A stretch of 64,000 nt of DNA from assembly GCA_963821095.1 (NCBI GenBank), contig CAWGCJ010000020.1, positions 124,001 through 188,000 of the forward strand, written 5' to 3'. The notes beneath the pieces are model-generated. The model was not told the DNA's origin and searched no databases. It was given only the letters and a program-made list of their open reading frames with translations. Below, one piece after another: positions 58,173 to 64,000 of this stretch. Every line of letters starts with the position of its first letter. Position 1 is the first letter of the stretch. The DNA comes from CAVPHV01 sp963821095. GTDB lineage: Bacteria > Actinomycetota > Acidimicrobiia > Spongiisociales > UBA5794. The translations under genes were made by a program, and so were the position numbers.

Positions 58173-58931
58173 ATGAACGTCATTGCCATCGTTCTCGCCG
58201 CGGGTAAAGGGACGCGAATGGATTCCGACCTGGCCAAGGTGCTGCACCCCGCCGCGGGGAGGCCGCTGCTCGCCTGGGTCCTCGATGCGCTCGGTGGCGT
58301 TGATGTTGACCAGACAGTGGCCGTGATCGGCTACCAGGCCGGGGCGGTTGCCACCTTGCTGCCGGACGGGGTTACGGCAGCCGTCCAGCATGAGCAACAC
58401 GGCACCGGCCACGCCACCCAGGTGGGCCTCGCCGCCGCGGACGTTTCACCCGACGATGTCGTTCTTGTCCTGCTCGGCGACATGCCGCTGATCACGGCGG
58501 CGACGTTGCGCAGCGTGCTCTTTGTGCACCAGCAGACGGGAGCTGCTGCCACCCTGCTCTCGGTGATCCTCGAAGAGGACAGCGCCTTCGGCCGTGTGTT
58601 GCGCCGGGACGGCCGCGTCGTCGGGATCGTCGAAGTACGTGACGCCACACCGGAGCAACTCACGGCGCGCGAGATGAACACCTCGGTGTATGCCTTCAAT
58701 GCGGCCCTCCTCACGGCGGCGCTCGACGAGCTGAGTCCCGACAATGATCAGGGTGAGCTGTACCTAACCGACGTCATTGGAATTCTGGTTGCCTCCGGTC
58801 ACGAGGTGGCTGCCGTGGTGCTCCCCGATGTGAACGAGGCGCGTGGGGTCAATACCATTGCCGAACTAGGGGCTGTTTCGGCCCTGTTGGCGGACAGAGC
58901 CGCCGGGTCCGGCACAGGAGCCGGGCCGTGA
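58173..58931 (+). CDS. GlmU-like nucleotidyltransferase lacking the acetyltransferase domain
   Basis: A 252-residue protein equal to the pyrophosphorylase half of GlmU. VIAIVLAAGKGTRMDSDLAK and KVLHPAAGRPLLAWVLDAL hold the nucleotide loop, VQHEQHGTGHATQVGLAA binds the base, VLVLLGDMPLITAATL carries the metal Asp, and REMNTSVYAFNAALL and DNDQGELYLTDVIGILVASG close the domain. Normal GlmU continues ~200 residues into a left-handed beta-helix acetyltransferase, absent here. Its place before prs is where actinobacteria keep glmU. UDP-GlcNAc synthesis would then need a separate GlcN-1-P acetyltransferase. Confidence 0.88.
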   Translation: MNVIAIVLAAGKGTRMDSDLAKVLHPAAGRPLLAWVLDALGGVDVDQTVAVIGYQAGAVATLLPDGVTAAVQHEQHGTGHATQVGLAAADVSPDDVVLVLLGDMPLITAATLRSVLFVHQQTGAAATLLSVILEEDSAFGRVLRRDGRVVGIVEVRDATPEQLTAREMNTSVYAFNAALLTAALDELSPDNDQGELYLTDVIGILVASGHEVAAVVLPDVNEARGVNTIAELGAVSALLADRAAGSGTGAGP

Positions 58932-59019
58932 TCGAACGGAGCGCCTCGGGATGGGACGGATCCCCGATTCCCGGCTACGCTGCGCGGCGGCGCGGTAAGG
59001 CACACCGGGAGCGGCATTG

Positions 59020-59991
59020 ATGGAGATCACAAGCCGGAAGCGATTGATGGTGTTCTCGGGGTCGGCAAACCCCGGTCTGGCGAGAGAAGTCGCCAACATC
59101 CTCGGCACCGAACTGGGTGACGTGGAGCGCTCCGTGTTCGCCAACGGCGAGATCTACATCATGTACAACGAGAGCGTACGTGGCGCCGACTGCTTCGTTG
59201 TCCAAAGCCACACCCACCCCGTGAACTTCAACGTCATGGAACAGCTCATCATGATTGATGCGCTCAAGCGCGCATCCGCCAAGCGGATCACCGCCGTTGT
59301 GCCGTTCTACGCCTACGCCAGACAGGACAAGAAGGGTCGGCCTCGCGAACCGATTTCGGCCCGCTTGATGGGCGACCTGTTCGTTGCAGCGGGCGCCGAT
59401 CGGATTGTCTCGGTCGACCTCCACACCGGCCAGATTCAGGGCTTTGTTGACGCGCCGTTCGACCACCTCACTGCGTTGCCGGTCTTCGTCGAATACCTCA
59501 CCCGGGGGCTCGCCGGCCCAACGACGATCGTGTCGCCCGACGCCGGGCGGGTCAAAGTCGCCGCCAAATACGCCCGTCATCTCGACGCCCAGGTGGCCTT
59601 TGTGCACAAGCGCCGCCGCACCGATACCCGCAATGAGGTTTCTGCGCTCGAGGTCGTTGGCGATGTCGAGGGGCGCCACTGCGTGATCGTCGATGACATG
59701 ATCGACACGGCGGGTACCGCCGTTGCCGCCGCTGAACTCCTTATGAGCCGAGGCGCCCTCGACGTCAAGCTGGTGGCAACCCACGGCGTGTTGTCGGTCC
59801 CGGCGGTGGATCGACTCAAGAACGCTCCGATCACCGAGGTGGTCATCTCCAACACGCTGCCGGTGCCCGACGACGCGGTCGATTTCGACAAGCTCACCGT
59901 GCTCTCGATTGGGTCGCTGCTTGCCGGCGCCATCAATGCCATCTTCACCGATGCCTCGGTGAGTGAGATCTTCCAGGGCGAAAACACCTGA
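59020..59991 (+). CDS. prs: ribose-phosphate pyrophosphokinase (PRPP synthetase)
   Basis: A 323-residue enzyme that makes PRPP from ribose-5-phosphate and ATP. FSGSANPGLAREVANIL opens it; VVPFYAYARQDKKGRPREPI is the ATP/metal flexible loop region, RIVSVDLHTGQIQGFVDAPF holds the catalytic His, and HCVIVDDMIDTAGTAVAAAE is the PRPP-binding loop. TTG 59017 and ATG 59020 are adjacent; ATG follows GGGAG with good spacing. It is probably co-transcribed with the GlmU-like gene. Confidence 0.95.
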   Translation: MEITSRKRLMVFSGSANPGLAREVANILGTELGDVERSVFANGEIYIMYNESVRGADCFVVQSHTHPVNFNVMEQLIMIDALKRASAKRITAVVPFYAYARQDKKGRPREPISARLMGDLFVAAGADRIVSVDLHTGQIQGFVDAPFDHLTALPVFVEYLTRGLAGPTTIVSPDAGRVKVAAKYARHLDAQVAFVHKRRRTDTRNEVSALEVVGDVEGRHCVIVDDMIDTAGTAVAAAELLMSRGALDVKLVATHGVLSVPAVDRLKNAPITEVVISNTLPVPDDAVDFDKLTVLSIGSLLAGAINAIFTDASVSEIFQGENT

Positions 59992-60040
59992 TGCCGCGGC
60001 CGGGACGGTCGCAGCCGGACGCCCGGAGAGGCGGGGTACC

Positions 60041-61773
60041 GTGGACCGATCCCAGCTAGCCGAACGGATCGCAGCGGCGATCAACGAGGCCTATGGCGAC
60101 TACAGCTCGCAGTTCGCCAAGATCACGCGTCGAGCTGGAGACCGCTTCGAACACCGCGACTGGCACGGACTCCACGAGGACACCATCGAGCGACTCGATC
60201 TCTACACCGAGTCGGTCGACCAAGCGGTTACGGCCGCGGAGACCCTGGCCGGCGGCGTCGGACTCGACCACGCCACCTGGGAGGCCGCACGGATCGATTG
60301 CGCCCGGCCTTTTGACGCACGACCTGATCGCGAAATCGCCGAGACGTTCTTCAATTCGGTGACCCGCCGCATATTTCAGACCGAGGGCGTTGATGCTGCT
60401 ATCGAGTTTGTGCATGCGGCTGAGCCCATCAATGGAGAGCCGGATCTGGTCGTCTACGAGCGCGTCGGCTACCTCGAGGACCTCCTGGTCTCCGTGCTGA
60501 ATGGGGTTGGCTGGGAGGCGCGCTGGTCCAACCTGAGACGAGACGTGCGACTCGCCGCCGCCGAAGTGCTGCGCCGTCTCGAGATTCGAGGACTCAATGA
60601 GGAACCGGACCGGATCGAACTGATCCGCACCCCGTTCTACCGAAGTCAGAGCGCCTACCTCGTAGGGCGCATCATCGTCGGAGACGAATGGGTACCGCTG
60701 GCGCTCGCCGTTCACCACACCTCCGCGGGCTGAGTCTCGGCGCCGCCCTGGTCGAATCGCAGGATCTGAGTGTGCTCTATAGCTACACCAGGTCGCCGTT
60801 CCTGGTGGCAACCACCTGGCCGGGAGCCCTGGTCGACTACCTGCGCAGCGTCATGCCGGGGAAGAGGGCGGCTGAGATGTACACGGCCATCGGCTACCAC
60901 AAACACGGCAAGACCGAACTGTTCCGTGACTTCATGCGCCACGTCGAGTCGACCGAGGAGAAGTTCGTCCCCGCACGGGGGATCCGCGGCATGGTGATGA
61001 TCGTGTTCACCATGCCGGGCTACGACGTCGTGTTCAAGGTGATCAAGGATCGTTTCCCTTACCCCAAACAGACGACCAGGCGCCAGATCATGTCCAAGTA
61101 CCGCCTTGTGTTTCGCCATGACCGCGCCGGACGTCTCATCGATGCCCATGAGTTTGAACACCTGCGTTTTGGCAAAGACCGATTTGATCCTGACCTGCTT
61201 GCGGAGCTGGAGTCCGCGGCGACAAAGTCGGTCACGGTGGGTGACGATGTCGTGCTGCACCACGTCTATGTCGAGCGGCGAGTCACCCCACTCGACATCT
61301 ATGTGCGTGAGGCGAATGCGATCAAGGCGCGCTCGGCCATCGTCGATTACGGGCGCGCCATCAAGAATCTGGCCGCGTCCAACATCTTTCCCGGCGACAT
61401 GTTGCTGAAGAACTTCGGGGTCACGAGCAGCGGCCGCGTTGTGTTCTACGACTATGACGAGATCATCCCGCTGATCGAATGCAAGTTCCGCGAGATGCCC
61501 ACAACGGATCGACCCGAAGATGAGATGTCGGCTGATCCTTGGTTTGGGGTTGGCGATTACGACATCTTTCCCGAGGAGTTCACGCGCTTTCTTGGTATCC
61601 GGGGCGAGCTACGCGAAGCCTTCGACTACTACCACTCGGACCTCTTTGGCGTGCGCTTCTGGCACCGGATCCAGGATCGGGTCCGGTCGGGAGAAGTCAT
61701 TGAGGTCTTCCCCTACAAACGCAGCCGGCGGCTGGGGGCTTGGCGACGGTCGCTGGCCGGATCGATCGGCTGA
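60041..61773 (+). pseudogene. aceK: isocitrate dehydrogenase kinase/phosphatase, frameshifted
   Basis: AceK phosphorylates and dephosphorylates isocitrate dehydrogenase, diverting carbon to the glyoxylate shunt. The N-terminal piece (RFEHRDWHGLHEDTIERLDL and RWSNLRRDVRLAAAEVLRR) ends SAG-stop. The rest continues in another frame from LSLGAALVESQDLSVLYSYT through GIRGMVMIVFTMPGYDVVFK, RDIK-equivalent loops and YDYDEIIPLIECKFREMP. One missing G in the run 60727-60729 explains the break. Repaired, it is ~577 residues, the normal AceK length. GTG 60041 follows GGAGAGG. Real mutation or sequence error is undecided. Confidence 0.9.
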
Positions 61774-62201
61774 ACGATCCAAGGACGCGGCGGAGGCGGA
61801 CGCGGCGTGACATGAACTCGGCGCCGCTCGACCTGAGTCGCCAGCGCAGTGCCAAGCAGGAACAGCACGAGGCCGATTATCGCAAACTGGCCGACGGAGA
61901 GCCCGGTGGCGGGCAGGACCTCTTCCTGCTTCACCTCGTGTACACCGACCGTCGCACTGTCTGAGTCCACCGGGGCCACGAGGTCGATGGGGTTGCTTTC
62001 ACTGTCGCTCGGGGTTCCCGTTGTCGACGCCGTGTTGGTCAGGTCGTCGTCGAGCGTGGTCTCGTGGAACCACACCACGCTGTCGCCCCTTCGTGCGTGG
62101 GTGTCGCACTTTCGCCCCTTGCTTGGCTTTCCCCGTATGGTGGTGCCATCAGGCACCCGCGCGCGGAGATCCTCAGGTGAGGAAGTCAGCGCTCTCCGCA
62201 T
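61713..62201 (-). CDS. short LPXTG-like membrane protein
   Basis: The C-terminal part has a sortase-like signal: EEVLPATGLSVGQFAIIGLV with LPATG, a membrane helix, then VERRR. An acidic Thr/Ser-rich stretch precedes it (DDDLTNTASTTGTPSDSESN). Codons are G/C-ending from about 62140 on. However, no signal peptide is found, the start is uncertain (ATG 62201 or GTG 62156), and an unusual ~35-residue basic tail follows the anchor, overlapping the 3' end of aceK by 61 nt. The N-terminal end may be lost. Confidence 0.45.
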   Translation of the reverse strand: MRRALTSSPEDLRARVPDGTTIRGKPSKGRKCDTHARRGDSVVWFHETTLDDDLTNTASTTGTPSDSESNPIDLVAPVDSDSATVGVHEVKQEEVLPATGLSVGQFAIIGLVLFLLGTALATQVERRRVHVTPRPPPPRPWIVQPIDPASDRRQAPSRRLRL

Positions 62202-62247
62202 GCGCCGCCATCGATTTGTAGGTCTGCGCCTACCGAAGGGAGTGCCT

Positions 62248-62655
62248 TTGGAAACGACCACAATCACCGTCGTGTCGGGATCTCGACGTGGAGTGTTCGA
62301 CATCACCGCGGAAGCCGCTCGGTTTGTTGCCGGGAAGGGCGATGGTCTGCTTTCGGTGTTCGTTCCGCACGCCACCGCCGGTCTCGCCATCATCGAGACT
62401 GGGGCGGGCAGTGAAGACGACTTCATGGACTTGCTGGACGGCCTCTTTCCCCGCGATGAGGCCCGCTACCGCCACCGACATGGTTCCCCCGGCCATGGGG
62501 CCGACCATGTGCTCCCCGGAGTGATCGCGCCCTCAGTCGTCATCCCGGTGGTCGGTGGGGAGATGGCGCTGGGTGCCTGGCAGTCGGTCGTCGTCGTAGA
62601 TCCCAACGCCGATAACCCCCAGAGAACGGTGCGCTTCAGCTTCATCAGGTGTTGA
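62248..62655 (+). CDS. YjbQ-family protein (UPF0047)
   Basis: A 135-residue protein with the YjbQ fold. GVFDITAEAARFVAGKGDGL, VFVPHATAGLAIIETGAGSE, RHRHGSPGHGADHVLPGVIA and RTVRFSFIR are family blocks with conserved His residues (HAT, HGSPGHGADH). Some YjbQ proteins show weak thiamine-phosphate-synthase activity in vitro; the real role is unsettled. TTG 62248 was chosen because GGGAG sits 5 nt upstream; GTG 62242 overlaps that site. Confidence 0.88.
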   Translation: METTTITVVSGSRRGVFDITAEAARFVAGKGDGLLSVFVPHATAGLAIIETGAGSEDDFMDLLDGLFPRDEARYRHRHGSPGHGADHVLPGVIAPSVVIPVVGGEMALGAWQSVVVVDPNADNPQRTVRFSFIRC

Positions 62656-62711
62656 CGGCACCGACGCGACCCGCTCCGAACCCGATTCAGGGTCGGAATC
62701 CGACGTTCTCT

Positions 62712-62740
62712 TTGCCCCCTTGGCCGCTGTGGCGCATAAT
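62712..62740 (+). promoter_or_regulatory. putative promoter of rplY
   Basis: TTGCCC (62712-62717), a 17-nt spacer, then CATAAT (62735-62740). The predicted leader is ~85 nt, contains short inverted stretches and ends in GAGGAG before the ATG at 62829. Confidence 0.5.
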
Positions 62741-62828
62741 ATGGTCTCCCTTCACCAGGGCACCGGCGTCGCGCCAGCGCGACCGGGTGTGGTGAAGGCG
62801 ACCCAACCTACCGAGGAGTTCAAGAATC

Positions 62829-63488
62829 ATGGAGCAGGTGACCTTGCGCGCCGACAAGCGCGAGACAAGCGGTACCCGCCCGGCGCGGCGCCTGCGTCGT
62901 GAGGGCCTCGTCCCGGCCATCGTGTACGGCAAGGGCCTCGACAGCATGTCAGTGACTGTCGACAGTCGCGCCCTCTACGGCGTCCTGCACACCGAGGCAG
63001 GCCTCAATGCACTGATCAGAGTCGAGGTCGAAGGCGCAGACGACGTCCTGACCGTCGCTCGCGAAGTGCAGCGCCACCCGGTGCGCGGCGACATCACCCA
63101 TCTCGACTTCATCCAGGTGAGCCTCACCGAGGCGATTGAAGCCGAGGTCGGCATCGAGTACACCGGTATCCCGGCCGGCGTGCGCGAAGAGGGCGGCTTT
63201 GTCGAGACCATTGGCACCTCTGTAATGATCGAAGCGCTCATCACAGAGATTCCGTCGAGCATCGAACTGGATATCACCGATCTCGATATCGGCGACTCGC
63301 TCAAGGTCGCCGACCTTCCGGCACTTGACGGCGTCACCTACCTCGACGACGAAGACCGTCCACTCGTTACGGTGCTTGCGCCTCGCCTCGAAGAAGAGGT
63401 TGAGGAAGAAGTCGAGGGCGAAGAGGGCGAATTGCTCGAAGGCGAAGAGGGCGAGGGCGAGGAAGCTGCTCCCGAAGAGGAGGCCTGA
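62829..63488 (+). CDS. rplY: 50S ribosomal protein bL25 (CTC form)
   Basis: A 219-residue ribosomal protein binding 5S rRNA. The L25 domain covers residues 1-~93 (VTLRADKRETSGTRPARRLR, then GLVPAIVYGKGLDSMSVTVD), and the CTC-type C-terminal domain follows (ITHLDFIQVSLTEAIEAEVG, ELDITDLDIGDSLKVADLPA). It ends in a ~35-residue, almost entirely Glu/Gly acidic tail. CTC forms are linked to general stress in other bacteria. It is followed by pth, as in many actinobacteria. Confidence 0.95.
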   Translation: MEQVTLRADKRETSGTRPARRLRREGLVPAIVYGKGLDSMSVTVDSRALYGVLHTEAGLNALIRVEVEGADDVLTVAREVQRHPVRGDITHLDFIQVSLTEAIEAEVGIEYTGIPAGVREEGGFVETIGTSVMIEALITEIPSSIELDITDLDIGDSLKVADLPALDGVTYLDDEDRPLVTVLAPRLEEEVEEEVEGEEGELLEGEEGEGEEAAPEEEA

Positions 63489-63491
63489 GCC

Positions 63492-64000
63492 GTCGGCGCT
63501 CGCTCCATTGTCGTCGGGTTACGCAACCCGGGCGCCAAGTACGAAGGCACCAGACACAATGTTGGTGCCGAGATCGTGGCGCTGGCGGGGGAGCGCTGGG
63601 GAGGCAGCTTCAAGCGTGCCCGCCGCACTATTCGCGCCGACATCGCCGAGGTCAGGATCGACGGGGTTCCCGCTGTCCTGGCGCTGCCGCGTACCTTCAT
63701 GAACGAGTCCGGCCAAGCGGTCGCCCCCTTGGTGCGGTATTTTGGTGGCGCACCCGAGGACCTCCTGGTCGTTCATGACGACATCGATCTGCCCTTCGCC
63801 AAGTTGCGAGTGCAGTTTGGGCGCGGTCCCGGGGGGAACAACGGGGTGTCGTCGACTATTCGGTCGCTGCGGACTCAGGATCTGTGGCGGCTGAAGTGTG
63901 GAGTTGGGCGGCCTCCGGGCAGAATGGACCCTGCCGACTTCGTGCTGCGGATGTTCTCACGCAAAGAGCGAGAAGAGATGGACCTGGTGGTTCAGTATGG
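63492..64000 (+). CDS. pth: peptidyl-tRNA hydrolase, no canonical start codon, cut by window end
   Basis: Pth hydrolyses peptidyl-tRNAs released by stalled ribosomes. The family blocks are clear: VVGLRNPGAKYEGTRHNVGA with the catalytic His, LPRTFMNESGQAV with the Asn, VVHDDIDLPFAKLRVQFGRG with the Asp, then GPGGNNGVSSTIRSL and FVLRMFSRKEREEMD at the window end. The frame begins right after the rplY TGA (63486-63488), and no ATG, GTG or TTG occurs before the conserved region. GTC 63492 (8 nt after AGGAGG) or ATT 63507 would have to serve. The gene continues past base 64000. Confidence 0.85.

Overview
The window is G+C-rich, densely packed bacterial chromosome. The gene content points to an actinobacterium, plausibly a deep-branching one such as Acidimicrobiia, although that rank is an inference. 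Supporting signs are an F420-type luciferase-like oxidoreductase and an F420/PNPOx-type flavoprotein, a tiny bL37-like ribosomal protein typical of mycobacteria and relatives, a gephyrin-like MoeA beside a SepX/GLPR-like membrane protein, a CtpE-like P-type ATPase, a LAL-type LuxR regulator and a TipAS-domain MerR regulator. About ten genes have TANNNT ending exactly 6 or 7 nt before an ATG/GTG, the layout of leaderless transcripts, which fits this group.

Layout. 1-6450: end of an F420-type oxidoreductase, trehalose synthase, a cystathionine gamma-synthase-family enzyme, an EamA transporter, tRNA-Arg(CCT), a GNAT enzyme and an S10 serine carboxypeptidase. 6451-15000: two strong hairpins, an ECF sigma factor with a translationally coupled membrane protein carrying an Ig-like ectodomain, a MerR/TipAS regulator with a textbook operator, a decayed UbiB/ABC1 gene, a frameshifted GNAT, a methyltransferase and a TlpA-like thioredoxin. 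15056-26918: a NYN-LOTUS protein, a CtpE-like ATPase, a HAD phosphatase, hydroxyacyl-CoA dehydrogenase, thioredoxin, PNPOx-like protein, a ThDP enzyme, a septum-formation-like lipoprotein, a frameshifted uppP, a SAF protein and MTA phosphorylase.

27035-30955 is a block of plsY, moeA/glp, moaC, a MoaB/MogA protein, a SepX/GLPR-like divisome protein and translin. It joins phospholipid and molybdopterin synthesis to a probable cell-division module. From tRNA-Ala(CGC) at 31017 to about 34300 lies an accessory islet: tetR and a hydrolase with two operators, a partial copy of the tRNA 3' end, an acyltransferase stub and a DUF4234 protein. 34361-38090 is a three-gene operon encoding a PAP2-kinase fusion whose PAP2 motifs are degenerate, a lipoprotein and an LPG_synthase_TM protein. 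An MMPL transporter, two lipoproteins, a DUF2252 protein, glgC and an HExxH lipoprotein follow.

48007-64000 is mostly housekeeping: bL37, a DUF192-like protein, rsmI, an AbrB regulator, metG-tatD-rsmA-ispE, a LAL regulator divergent from a secreted protein across a large TGACCA dyad, tRNA-Gln(TTG), a one-domain GlmU, prs, a frameshifted aceK, an LPXTG-like protein, YjbQ, rplY and pth (cut by the window end, no canonical start codon).

Caution: uppP, a GNAT gene and aceK are each broken by one base in a short homopolymer, and ubiB is broken more severely. Some of these breaks may be sequencing or assembly errors rather than real mutations.
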